A DNA stretch of 64,000 bases from assembly GCF_025362475.1 (NCBI RefSeq), contig NZ_JANYGH010000001.1, positions 141,509 through 205,508 of the forward strand, written 5' to 3'. The translations under genes were made by a program, and so were the position numbers. The DNA is from Mucilaginibacter sp. (GTDB lineage: Bacteria; Bacteroidota; Bacteroidia; Sphingobacteriales; Sphingobacteriaceae). How positions within the stretch are numbered: the first letter of the stretch is position 1; each line of letters begins with the position of its first letter. Below are positions 45,033-53,920 of the stretch, in pieces. The notes under the pieces were generated by a model that had not been told where the DNA came from, made no database searches, and worked only from the letters and a program-made list of their open reading frames with translations.

Positions 45033-46322
45033 CTATGCTACCGCGATCATTGGTTCTTCGGCTTCTTTTAAAACCGGTTGTTTTTGGAAACGCGTTATTA
45101 ATACAATTACCGATACCACCATAACCATAATGCCGATATAGGTAAATGCCTGTACATAAGTAATGGTAGATGATTTGAATAAAAAGCCAAACATCATACC
45201 ACCCAGGTTACCGCCAGCGCCAACTATACCGCTTACCATACCCACATTTTTACTATTGATGAACGGAACAATACCATAAGTAGCCCCGTTTGACATTTTA
45301 AGGAAAAGCGCGAATGAAAGCATAGAAATAATAGCAGCAGTAAGGTTGCCAGAGCTGGCAAACAGAATAAGCCCTGCACCTTCTAATAGCAATACGCCTG
45401 CAAGCAACAAACCTTTGCCGCGCATCCCGAATTTGCCGCCTACTTTATCTGATACAATACCGCCCAATGCACGGGCAAAAATGTTCATGAACCCAAAAAT
45501 ACCGGCCCAAAAACCCGCCGAACTTTGCGACAGATGAAATGTATCTACAAAGTGTAGTGACGCCACGTTATCAAAAGTGATTTCCATACCAAAGCACATC
45601 GCATAAGCAAGGGTCAGCGCCCAAACGCGCCAGTCGCTCAATATGGACCAATCGGTTTTGGTAGAATTGGTTTTAGAATAGCCTACTTCATCATAGTTTC
45701 CATTGGGGGTATCCTTAGTATATTTCCAGTATAAAAAGGCAATAACCAGCATCATTACACCCGGAAATATCATTGCATAGCGCCATGCTTCGGCTTTGGT
45801 ATAGCCAAAACCTACTATCGCCGCAAAGATCAATGGCATCACCATGTTGGTAACACCGCCGCCCAAATTGCCCCAGCCACCGGTTACTGCGTTTGCCGTA
45901 CCTTTTATATTAGGAGCAAACATCATAGAGGTATGAAACTGCGTGATTACGAACGATGCCCCAATTACACCTATTGCTAATCTGAATAACAAAAACGAGG
46001 TATAATCATGCGCCAGGCCTACAAAAAATACCGGTAATGAGCCAACCAGTAATAGCCTGATGGCCGTTTTGCGCGGGCCCCATGTATCACAAAGTTTACC
46101 AATAATTAAGCGTGCTATAATGGTAGCCGCTACAGAAGCTATAATGGTATTACCTACCTGCCCTTTGCTTAAGTGCAATTCTGCACGGATGGTAGGCATC
46201 AGTGGCGCCAGGCCGAACCAACCGAAAAAGCACACAAAAAACATGAGCCATGTGGTGTGGAAGGTGCGCATTTGTACACCTTTTAATGAAAATATATTGA
46301 GTTTGGTAAGTTGTTTTTCCAT
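45033..46322 (-). CDS. Nitrate/nitrite MFS transporter, NarK/NasA type
   Basis: 429 residues, twelve membrane segments. The two nitrate-signature Gly-rich motifs of the NNP family are present: GGWGNLGGGVTNMV in TM5 and GAGGNLGGMMFGFLF in TM11. An Arg in the substrate path is likely in FRLAIGVIGASFVITQFHTSMMF. Takes up nitrate for the adjacent reductase. It lies between the porin and the reductase genes on the same strand. Confidence 0.93.
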   Translation of the reverse strand: MEKQLTKLNIFSLKGVQMRTFHTTWLMFFVCFFGWFGLAPLMPTIRAELHLSKGQVGNTIIASVAATIIARLIIGKLCDTWGPRKTAIRLLLVGSLPVFFVGLAHDYTSFLLFRLAIGVIGASFVITQFHTSMMFAPNIKGTANAVTGGWGNLGGGVTNMVMPLIFAAIVGFGYTKAEAWRYAMIFPGVMMLVIAFLYWKYTKDTPNGNYDEVGYSKTNSTKTDWSILSDWRVWALTLAYAMCFGMEITFDNVASLHFVDTFHLSQSSAGFWAGIFGFMNIFARALGGIVSDKVGGKFGMRGKGLLLAGVLLLEGAGLILFASSGNLTAAIISMLSFALFLKMSNGATYGIVPFINSKNVGMVSGIVGAGGNLGGMMFGFLFKSSTITYVQAFTYIGIMVMVVSVIVLITRFQKQPVLKEAEEPMIAVA

Positions 46323-46410
46323 GATCGTTTTAAATAAAAGCAGGGGTTACTAATAAATTAATGGTCAATATTTGCTTTCGGCTTTGTGCCATCGGCTTTT
46401 AGCTCACAGG

Positions 46411-47952
46411 TTACTTATTCAAAAATTCGGGTTTAATATTCAATTGCAAATAAGCCCAAACCGGGTGAAGCCTGAAGCTTCCGGGTGTTAAAGCCTTGGC
46501 ATATTCCATACTGCTTGTTGCAGCCATGTATGACAGGCCCAGATCAACAGCGGTAAACTTGTTAAGCTTATAGCTGTTGGTTAAATCAAACTCGGTACCC
46601 AGGTATTTGCCAATAGCCTGCCCCGTTGCATTCTTTTGATCTTTAGCCAGCAGAAAATAATGATTGGCCAGTTCGGTACTGAAACGTTTGTTATCAGATG
46701 CGTACTTTATTTTTAAATAAGGATTGCTTAAGCCGCCTGTAGGTGAACCACTGCCCGCATAAAAATAATCCATAGATCCCCAAAACTTGTGCGGCGTTCC
46801 GTATAATGGATCAAACCGGTGATTGGTTTTTGAAGTTGATAAAGCATCATTGCCCGATAAATAATCCCAGCCAGCGGTATAACTAAGATTGCTGCCTTTA
46901 TATAATAAAGCTATAGTATAGGTATAAGCACTAAGGTCAAGGCCATCTTTATCATGGCCGCCCTGGTAGTAAAAACCACCGTTTACACCCCATTGATCTT
47001 TATCGCCAAATACCGGGTTTACCAGTAAGCCGGTAGTATATCGTGTGTTTACGCCTGCCTGGTTAAAGCGGCGGCCGTAAATGTAACCTTCGTCTGTGCC
47101 AGATACATTTTTAACCGAATCGAGCTTATACTTGCCAAATTGGTCTGCCAAAAACAGACCTGATATTTTTGTTTTATTGATTTTTTTGGCAACATATAAA
47201 TATTCAAGCGACTTATAATTTTGATTTAAGCCGTTGGTTCCCGGTGGGTTTAAAAATGATGGGCTTCCTGTTTTTGAGCTGATACCAGCGGCATTAAGCA
47301 GCGGGATAAGTCCGGCCGGGGTATTTGCCAAATTGCCTTTGCTATCCTTTACCGTAGCAGGCACATTTGCCGGAGTGTAATAGGTACCATTATAATTTAT
47401 AGCATCTGAACTTTGATTAAAAGCTAAGCCGAGATCCAACTGCCATCCCGATTGCAGCAGTTTAAAAACAAGGGCATCATGCCGGCGGCCTTGCTGTAAC
47501 CAGTCTAATCCTCCTAACAGGCGTTCATCGTCATAAACAAGCTCCTGGCGACCTGCCTTAATTGCGAAATAATCAAATGGGGATGATTTGAAAGAAGTGT
47601 CTTTTTTGTTAGATAAGATAAGTTCGGCCCAGGCTTCATGTAATCCTAAACGATTACCATCGTTTATAGTAATGGTTGATGCATCCTGCCCCCAAAGCCT
47701 TACATCCTGTACAGATGCCTGAAAAATAAGCCGGCTGCTTTTATAATTAAAGGTAAGCCTCGTTCGTTGTGAAACAAAGGCAGCATTTTTGTTACCTATT
47801 GGCTCTAAAGTTCCATAACCATCACGTAATTCGCCCCTTGTTTTTAACTGTCCTGTAATGGATAGCTGTGCAGAGGCATTGTATGAAATAAAACATGATA
47901 TAATTAATAGAATTTTGCCGATAGTGTGTTGATTACATACATTTTTGTACAT
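46411..47952 (-). CDS. Alginate-export-family outer membrane porin
   Basis: 513 residues, signal peptide ending NASAQ. Typical alginate_exp features are QLKTRGELRDGYG, SQRTRLTFNYKSSRLIFQASVQDVRLWG, IKAGRQELVYDDERLLGGLDW and GRRHDALVFK, followed by long barrel strands ending AYLQLNIKPEFLNK. In this context it is most probably the outer membrane channel for nitrate or nitrite, being first in the operon with the transporter and reductase. Alginate itself is an unlikely substrate here. Confidence 0.88.
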   Translation of the reverse strand: MYKNVCNQHTIGKILLIISCFISYNASAQLSITGQLKTRGELRDGYGTLEPIGNKNAAFVSQRTRLTFNYKSSRLIFQASVQDVRLWGQDASTITINDGNRLGLHEAWAELILSNKKDTSFKSSPFDYFAIKAGRQELVYDDERLLGGLDWLQQGRRHDALVFKLLQSGWQLDLGLAFNQSSDAINYNGTYYTPANVPATVKDSKGNLANTPAGLIPLLNAAGISSKTGSPSFLNPPGTNGLNQNYKSLEYLYVAKKINKTKISGLFLADQFGKYKLDSVKNVSGTDEGYIYGRRFNQAGVNTRYTTGLLVNPVFGDKDQWGVNGGFYYQGGHDKDGLDLSAYTYTIALLYKGSNLSYTAGWDYLSGNDALSTSKTNHRFDPLYGTPHKFWGSMDYFYAGSGSPTGGLSNPYLKIKYASDNKRFSTELANHYFLLAKDQKNATGQAIGKYLGTEFDLTNSYKLNKFTAVDLGLSYMAATSSMEYAKALTPGSFRLHPVWAYLQLNIKPEFLNK

Positions 47953-48391
47953 TTGAATTGGTTTTTTATTTGTTAAAGCGATTAAAAACTGTTTAACCCT
48001 GTCTGGGAATGCGACCTCCCGGCAGGGCTTTTTTTTATATATTTTTTATTTTCATCATAGGCACAAGTTTTTTTTAATAACTAAGCATTTAATTAGCATA
48101 AATATATCTTATTTAATGAATAAATACAAATAACAACACTTTAAAGTTAATTTTTATGATTAAAATCATGTAAATATGCTTTTTTTATGAAAAATTTAAA
48201 TTTTACCAACTTAAAAAATGCCAAAATGCGCTTTTGATAATTTTTAAATCAACATAAAATGATTTATTCTCAATTAAATCGATATAAAATCAATATTTTT
48301 CAAAAAAAATCTACTTAAATCTTAAAAAAATCACAACAAACACAATTCACATCGTTATTTTTAATAAAATCAACAGATATTTACGCAGCAA
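47953..48391. other. AT-rich divergent regulatory region of the nitrate genes
   Basis: 439 bases with no gene. Besides the FNR-type box at 48157-48168, TAAATCA at 48245-48251 and its complement TGATTTA at 48260-48266 form an eight-base-spaced inverted repeat, and the words AAAATCAATATTT near 48286 recur in the nirB/cobA spacer. It carries the promoters of both the porin operon and the crp-like gene. Confidence 0.6.
48157..48168. promoter_or_regulatory. FNR/CRP-like operator TGAT-N4-ATCA
   Basis: TGATTAAAATCA, the centre of the perfect palindrome ATGATTAAAATCAT at 48156-48169. This is the FNR half-site arrangement. It lies between the porin operon and the Crp/Fnr gene, 204 and 223 bases from their start codons. 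The regulator next door has the E..xR recognition pair (ETVFR) that reads TGA. Confidence 0.55.
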
Positions 48392-49087
48392 ATGAAAAAA
48401 AATACCCCATGCGATAATCAAACTTGTTTTTTATGCAAAAGCTGCATTAAGGAATGGCTACCCGCCGTTGCAGCTAACAAAAAAAACCTTAGCGTAAAAA
48501 AGGGACAAGTTATTTTTAATGAAGGCGATCCGGTTAAAGGGATATACTTTGTATACGAGGGAATTGTAAAGGTCCATAAAAAATGGGGCGCCGATAAAGA
48601 ACTCATTATTCGCTTTGCCAATAAGGGAGCCATATTTGGGCACAGGGCATTAGGCAAAAAAGCCACCCATTACCCTATCTCGGCAACAGCACTTGAAGCA
48701 GGAGTTATATGCTATATGGATATGGATTTTTTTGAGGCCACCCTGAAGGTTAACCCTGATTTCACCTATCAGCTTATGTTGTTTTTTGCTGATGAACTAC
48801 AGGAGGCAGAAAAGAAGATGCGCAACCTGGCGCATATGCCCGTTAAAGGCCGCGTTGCTCACGCTTTAATATCACTAAAAAATCAGTTTGGTATTAATCC
48901 CGACGGGCACATTGGTATTGAATTAACCCGCCAGGACCTGGCTTCATTTACAGGAGCAACCTACGAAACCGTTTTTAGAGTAGTAAACGAAATGATACAG
49001 GAAAGCATCATTACCACCAATAGCAAAAAAATAATTATTATTGATGAAGAAAAATTATTTGCATTAACCCAGGATACCAACCTGTAA
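48392..49087 (+). CDS. Crp/Fnr family regulator with N-terminal cysteine cluster
   Basis: 231 residues. An N-terminal cysteine group C7, C12, C15 and C18 (CDNQTCFLCKSC) is followed by the cyclic-nucleotide-binding-like beta roll (about 30-140; GQVIFNEGDPVKGIYFVYEGIVKV) with a further Cys at 107. Then come a dimerisation helix and a winged HTH, with LTRQDLASFTGATYETVFRVV as recognition region. Four clustered cysteines plus an internal one recall Fnr, so an iron-sulfur or redox sensor role is possible. It probably controls the flanking nitrate/nitrite genes. Confidence 0.88.
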   Translation: MKKNTPCDNQTCFLCKSCIKEWLPAVAANKKNLSVKKGQVIFNEGDPVKGIYFVYEGIVKVHKKWGADKELIIRFANKGAIFGHRALGKKATHYPISATALEAGVICYMDMDFFEATLKVNPDFTYQLMLFFADELQEAEKKMRNLAHMPVKGRVAHALISLKNQFGINPDGHIGIELTRQDLASFTGATYETVFRVVNEMIQESIITTNSKKIIIIDEEKLFALTQDTNL

Positions 49088-49088
49088 C

Positions 49089-49439
49089 TTAGGCAATACC
49101 TACAAAAACTTTACCATCAGCCACTTTTACAGGGTAAGTTTTAATAACAAGCTCCTCCTCACCCAAACATTCGCCCGTAAGTAAAGAGAATGCCTTTTTA
49201 TGAAACGGGCAAGCTACCTTTGGCTCGCAGCTCTCTCCGGCACTACCTATCATTCCCCGCGAAATAGCCATTTGCTGTTTATGCGGACAAAGATTTTGGG
49301 TAGCATACCATTCGCCCCTGCGGGTAAAGTTAAAAATAGCTATCTGCTCCTCGCCGTGCTTTACGCATGATCCGCCATTTTCGGGCACATCATCTACATA
49401 ACAGGCCATAATCCATTGTGTTGCTATTGTTGTTTCCAT
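49089..49439 (-). CDS. nirD: Nitrite reductase small subunit NirD, Rieske-like
   Basis: 116 residues. The Rieske 2Fe-2S ligands are retained: NLCPHKQQMAI and VACPFHKKAFSLLTG. In many NirD proteins the cluster is lost, so cluster binding here is notable. It assists the large subunit in NADH-dependent nitrite reduction to ammonia. It lies 83 bases downstream of nirB and meets the crp-like gene tail to tail with one base between. Confidence 0.9.
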   Translation of the reverse strand: METTIATQWIMACYVDDVPENGGSCVKHGEEQIAIFNFTRRGEWYATQNLCPHKQQMAISRGMIGSAGESCEPKVACPFHKKAFSLLTGECLGEEELVIKTYPVKVADGKVFVGIA

Positions 49440-49487
49440 TGTGTTATATTTTTATCAGCTCAACACGCCTTTATAAAAACATGTCCG

Positions 49488-49520
49488 CTTTTTTTTTGAC
49501 TTTTGACTTTTAACTTAAAA
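49488..49520. repeat. TTTTGAC heptamer repeat in the nirB-nirD spacer
   Basis: TTTTGACTTTTGACTTTTAAC, three near-identical seven-base units, directly after the nirB stop. It resembles other degenerate spacer repeats in this window. Function unknown. Confidence 0.45.
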
Positions 49521-49522
49521 AC

Positions 49523-52018
49523 CTACCATTCTTTAGCCCGTACCTGCTCGCGCATTGGTTCAAACTGCGCATGCGGATCTTTTTCTTCGGGGGCATTTAT
49601 GAAGTGAGCAAAACGCTTACGCATTCCCGGACTTTCAATAACTTCTTTCCACTCACAGTGATAAGTATTTACAAGAGCCTGCATTTCTTCTTCCAATTGC
49701 CCGGCCAAACCAAGGCTATCATTTACAATTACATTTTTCAGATAGCTCATACCGCCATCCAGCTTATTTAACCAGGTTGCTGTGCGCGTTAACTGATCGG
49801 CAGTTTTAATGTAAAACATCAGGAATCTATCCAGGTATTTAATACAAGTTGCGCTATCAATATCAGTAGCCAGCAATTGCGCGTGCTGTGGCTTTGAACC
49901 ACCGTTACCGCATACATATAAATTCCAGCCTTTTTCTGTAGCTATAATTCCAAAATCCTTTGATTGCGCCTCGGCACACTCCCGCACACAACCACTTACA
50001 CCGCCTTTAAGCTTATGCGGGGCGCGAATCCCTTTATACCTATCTTCTATCTCGATTGCAAAAGTTACACTATCATGTAAACCAAACCTGCACCAGGTAC
50101 TACCTACACAGCTTTTTACTGTACGCAGCGCTTTACCATAAGCATGCCCGCTCTCAAAACCGGCATCTATCAGCTCCTCCCATATTAAAGGCAGATCGCT
50201 CAAATGCGCGCCGAACATATCTATACGTTGCCCGCCGGTTATTTTGGTATACAGGCCATATTTTTTAGCCACCTGGCCTATCACGATCAGCTTATCCGGC
50301 GTTATCTCCCCGCCTGGTATACGCGGCACTACCGAGTATGTACCACCCTTTTGAATATTAGCTAAAAACCTATCGTTACTATCCTGAATAACTTCCTGTT
50401 TAACAATTACATCATTCCACAGACTTGACATGATGCTGGCTACAACCGGCTTACAAACCTCGCAACCATCACCTTTGCCATAATGATCAAGCACCAGGTC
50501 GTAATTTTTCAGTCCGTTTATTTTTACCAGATCAAATAACTCCTGGCGCGAGTAATCAAAATGCTCACAGATCACATTTTTAACATACTGGCCATTTGCT
50601 TTCATGGTGCCGGCAATCAAATCTTTCACCATTGGCACGCAGCCACCGCAACCCGTCCCGGCCTTGGTGCATTTTTTCATGCCATCTATACCGGTTACGC
50701 CACCTTCACTTACCGCCGAGCAGATTGCCGATTTGGTTACCGCCTCGCATGAACAAATAAGCGCGTCATCGGGCAAACTCATCACACCCGCACCCTCACT
50801 GACAGCTCCACCTCTTGAACCCAGGATAAGATCTTCAGGATCTGGCGGAAGAACGATTTTATTATTTACCGTTTGCAGCAGCATATTGTAAGCATCGGCA
50901 TCGCCAATTAATATACCGCCCAATAAATTTTTACCATCATTGGTAATGTTTATCCTTTTATAAATACCCTTATGAGTATCCTCAAACAAAATAGTACGGC
51001 AATCCGGCTCGGTTATAAATGCATCACCAAAGCTGGCCACATCAACACCTATAAGCTTTAACTTGGTACTCATATCGTACCCGTAGAATGATTTATCAGC
51101 CTCGGTTAAATGAGCGGCCACAATATCAGCCATCTCATAACCGGGCGCAACCAAACCATATATCATTCCATCATACAAAGCACATTCGCCAATAGCATAA
51201 ATGCTTTCATCGCTGGTTTGCATTTTTTCGTTGACAATAATACCGCCACGGGTACCTACATGCAAACCGGCAAGCTTTGCCAATTCATCGCGCGGACGGA
51301 TACCGGCAGAGATCACCAGCATATCAACCGGAAGCTGACTATCATCATTAAAGCGAAGCGATTCGATCTTTTTTTCGCCAACAATAGCAGCTGTACTTTT
51401 ATTTAAGTGAATATGCAGCCCCAGTTGACTCAGCTTCAACTGCAGCATATTGCTACCGGCCGAGTCTATTTGCCTCGGCATTAATCGCGGAGCAAATTCT
51501 ATAACATGCGTTTCGGCAATACCAAGATCTATCAAAGCCTTGGCCGCTTCTAACCCAAGTAACCCGCCACCCATCACTGCACCGCACTTTGCGTTAGCAG
51601 CACAAGCCTTTATCAATTCCAGATCCTCAATGGTGCGATAAACAAATACACCTTCTTTTTCAATCCCCGGAATATCGGGCACAAAAGCCGATGAACCGGT
51701 AGCTAAAACCAGGTAATCATATTTCAGCGTTACGCCTTTTAAGGAGTGGATAGTTTTTTGGGAACGATTGATTTCCTGAATGGGATCATCAAGATGAAGC
51801 GCGATACCATTATCGGCATACCACGATAAAGTGGAGAGCGACAGATCATCGGCGGTTTTACCATTAAAATACTCGCTCAGATGCACCCTGTCATAAGCAT
51901 GGCGGGGCTCTTCACCAAAAACAATTATTTGGAACTGGGTTGATCTGGCTAAAAGTTTCTCGCAAAACTTATAACCTACCATACCGTTGCCAACAACAAT
52001 AATGGTTGGTTTTGACAT
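49523..52018 (-). CDS. nirB: Nitrite reductase large subunit NirB
   Basis: 831 residues, cytosolic. An N-terminal FAD/NAD(P)-binding reductase (IIVVGNGMVGYKFCEKL; GAVMGGGLLGLEAAKAL; YAIGECALYDG) is followed by a BFD 2Fe-2S domain near 415-470 (LICSCEAVTK...GTGCGGCVPMV) and a second related CEVCKP region. Then come the ferredoxin-like half domain and the siroheme/4Fe-4S domain, with cluster ligands in KSCVGSTWCRFG and GGVSGCVRECAEAQ. It reduces nitrite to ammonium with NADH. It diverges from cobA, which makes the siroheme precursor. Confidence 0.95.
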   Translation of the reverse strand: MSKPTIIVVGNGMVGYKFCEKLLARSTQFQIIVFGEEPRHAYDRVHLSEYFNGKTADDLSLSTLSWYADNGIALHLDDPIQEINRSQKTIHSLKGVTLKYDYLVLATGSSAFVPDIPGIEKEGVFVYRTIEDLELIKACAANAKCGAVMGGGLLGLEAAKALIDLGIAETHVIEFAPRLMPRQIDSAGSNMLQLKLSQLGLHIHLNKSTAAIVGEKKIESLRFNDDSQLPVDMLVISAGIRPRDELAKLAGLHVGTRGGIIVNEKMQTSDESIYAIGECALYDGMIYGLVAPGYEMADIVAAHLTEADKSFYGYDMSTKLKLIGVDVASFGDAFITEPDCRTILFEDTHKGIYKRINITNDGKNLLGGILIGDADAYNMLLQTVNNKIVLPPDPEDLILGSRGGAVSEGAGVMSLPDDALICSCEAVTKSAICSAVSEGGVTGIDGMKKCTKAGTGCGGCVPMVKDLIAGTMKANGQYVKNVICEHFDYSRQELFDLVKINGLKNYDLVLDHYGKGDGCEVCKPVVASIMSSLWNDVIVKQEVIQDSNDRFLANIQKGGTYSVVPRIPGGEITPDKLIVIGQVAKKYGLYTKITGGQRIDMFGAHLSDLPLIWEELIDAGFESGHAYGKALRTVKSCVGSTWCRFGLHDSVTFAIEIEDRYKGIRAPHKLKGGVSGCVRECAEAQSKDFGIIATEKGWNLYVCGNGGSKPQHAQLLATDIDSATCIKYLDRFLMFYIKTADQLTRTATWLNKLDGGMSYLKNVIVNDSLGLAGQLEEEMQALVNTYHCEWKEVIESPGMRKRFAHFINAPEEKDPHAQFEPMREQVRAKEW

Positions 52019-52188
52019 ATCGAAATTTTTTAAATGTTAAAGCAATTTTCAAACTAAATACACTCAACTGCGACCCTGATTGCATTTCATTACAATTATA
52101 ACTCAAAAAAACATCAAATAAAAATTTAAATTCATTTTTTTTATTAAATAAATCATGTTTATTGGCATTATAATTCATAATTTAGTAC

Positions 52189-52211
52189 TATTGATATAAT
52201 ATAAATCAATA
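52189..52211. promoter_or_regulatory. Inverted repeat in the nirB-cobA divergent region
   Basis: TATTGAT at 52189-52195 and ATCAATA at 52205-52211, nine bases apart. Adjoining bases AAATCAATATTT resemble a stretch near 48286 in the porin/crp spacer. Its spacing differs from a standard Fnr box, so the protein that reads it is uncertain. Confidence 0.35.
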
Positions 52212-52306
52212 TTTAGCCTTAATTTATTGATGATTTTACAATTTAAGCAAAAACCATTAAAACAAAACGGATAAATACTTGATTTTTTAACATCAAAATT
52301 GAAAAT

Positions 52307-53035
52307 ATGCAAAATAAAATACAAATTCCGGAATTATTTGTGATTGGAGCAGGTCCAGGAGACCCAGAATTGATAACAATGAAGGGATATAAGGCACTTC
52401 AACAAGCAAATGTGATATTATATGACAACCTTGCCAATAAAGAGTTACTGGATATAAGCAGGGAGGATTGCGAAAAAGTATATGTTGGTAAACAACCCTA
52501 TGGCGATTATACCCCCCAGGAAACTATTCACGAACTGATAAAACATTACGCATTTACCAAAGGCAGCGTGGTAAGATTAAAAGGCGGCGATCCATTTATA
52601 TTCGGGCGCGGGTTTGAGGAGATCATTTACGCCCGCCAACATGGCATTACTACACATTATATACCGGGCATTACAAGTATGCAGGCATCCGGCCTGGAAG
52701 ATATTCCTTTAACCCACCGCCTGGTAAGTGAAAGTGTATGGATGGTTACGGGCACTAAAAAGGACGGACGACTATCTGCTGATCTTGCCTGCGCCATGCA
52801 AAGTAATGCCACTGTAGTTATATATATGGGCATGAAAAAACTGGCAGAAATTGCGCTTACCTATGTAACTGCGGGCAAGGGCGATACACCGGCAGCTATT
52901 ATACAACATGCTTCGCTGTCAAAACAAAAATCGGCAAAGGGAATGGCTAAGGACCTGGTAACAATTGCTGCAGAACACCAGCTTACCTACCCGGCCATCA
53001 TCATTATTGGCGATGTGGTTAACATTAAAAACTAA
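52307..53035 (+). CDS. cobA: Uroporphyrinogen-III C-methyltransferase
   Basis: 242 residues, single-domain SUMT. FVIGAGPGDPELITMKGYKAL begins the enzyme, then VVRLKGGDPFIFGRGFEE and the SAM-binding PGITSMQASG, ending with YPAIIIIGDVVNI. It makes precorrin-2 for siroheme, the cofactor of NirB, which is divergently encoded. No fused dehydrogenase/ferrochelatase (CysG) domain is present. Confidence 0.94.
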   Translation: MQNKIQIPELFVIGAGPGDPELITMKGYKALQQANVILYDNLANKELLDISREDCEKVYVGKQPYGDYTPQETIHELIKHYAFTKGSVVRLKGGDPFIFGRGFEEIIYARQHGITTHYIPGITSMQASGLEDIPLTHRLVSESVWMVTGTKKDGRLSADLACAMQSNATVVIYMGMKKLAEIALTYVTAGKGDTPAAIIQHASLSKQKSAKGMAKDLVTIAAEHQLTYPAIIIIGDVVNIKN

Positions 53036-53044
53036 GAATAAGGT

Positions 53045-53398
53045 ATGAAGATCAGGATAAAAGGAAACTCCCTGCGGTACAGGCTTACCAAAACCGATGT
53101 TGAACAATTTAACAGGGATGGCTATGTTGAAGAAACAACCACTTTTGGCACACAACTATTTAAATATGCTTTGCAACGCTCCAATGCCGAAGTTTTAACT
53201 GCAAGCTTTAATAATAACACTATTACCATGTACATGCCGGCAACTATGGCCAACCAATGGACATGTACCGACCGCGTAGGATATGAAAGCAACATCAATT
53301 CCTTATACCTACTGATTGAAAAGGATTTTAAATGCCTGGACAATGTAGCCGAAGACCAGAGCGACAATTATCCAAACCCTTTAGCCTTTAAAGGCTAA
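53045..53398 (+). CDS. DUF7009-like small protein
   Basis: 117 residues, soluble. Begins MKIRIKGNSLRYRLTKTDVEQF, then ETTTFGTQLFKYALQRS, ITMYMPATMANQW and IEKDFKCLD. It resembles a family I recall as DUF7009, of unknown function and predicted mostly beta. Ten bases after cobA, so co-transcribed with siroheme synthesis; a role in nitrite or siroheme handling is a guess from context. Confidence 0.7.
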   Translation: MKIRIKGNSLRYRLTKTDVEQFNRDGYVEETTTFGTQLFKYALQRSNAEVLTASFNNNTITMYMPATMANQWTCTDRVGYESNINSLYLLIEKDFKCLDNVAEDQSDNYPNPLAFKG

Positions 53399-53424
53399 AA
53401 CCGTTATTTAGAATAGTAAACAGA

Positions 53425-53880
53425 TCAGGGAAGTTTAACAGCCTGCCGGGCCAATAATTGCCATCCGGATTTATTTTTTATCCATACCAGCAATATTCCA
53501 ATTTTAACCTTGCCGGGGCCTTTACCGGCATCGTTGGTAGTTGCCGACAAAACATGCCTCACAATGGCCGTATTACCTGACAGGGTGATTTTTTGCTCAG
53601 ACAGATCAATGGTAACAAAATCCGACGCCCCACTGGCTATACTATGTATAAATTCCGCTTTGCTTTGCAGTACACCACTCGAATGACCATAGCTCAGGCC
53701 ATCTGCTGTTAACCTATTTAGCGCCAGGCTATCAGCATCAACCATTGCTTTACGCAAACTCTCTACCACTACGGCAACCTCATCAACTGATTTTTTCGAC
53801 TGGGCATTTACCAGTTGTGGCTTTACGCTGTTTATCATAATCAAGCAAAACAAAATTTTAATTCCCGAACTAATTTTCAT
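53425..53880 (-). CDS. Secreted NTF2-like (DUF4440) protein
   Basis: 151 residues with a signal peptide ending VNAQ. The SnoaL/NTF2-like cone is suggested by VVESLRKAMVDADSLALNRLTADGLSYGHSSG, SKAEFIHSIASG, ITLSGNTAIVRHVLSATT and the final WQLLARQAVKLP. Such domains bind small ligands; no catalytic set is evident. It follows the GATase-like secreted protein by 40 bases. Confidence 0.82.
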   Translation of the reverse strand: MKISSGIKILFCLIMINSVKPQLVNAQSKKSVDEVAVVVESLRKAMVDADSLALNRLTADGLSYGHSSGVLQSKAEFIHSIASGASDFVTIDLSEQKITLSGNTAIVRHVLSATTNDAGKGPGKVKIGILLVWIKNKSGWQLLARQAVKLP

Positions 53881-53920
53881 GTCCTTATAAATTGATTAAT
53901 AAAATTTTCAAACCGATGTG

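Noticed and set aside
46411..47952. Alginate export as the function of the porin
   Set aside because: Only the family name suggests it; no alginate synthesis genes are nearby and the neighbours are nitrate genes.
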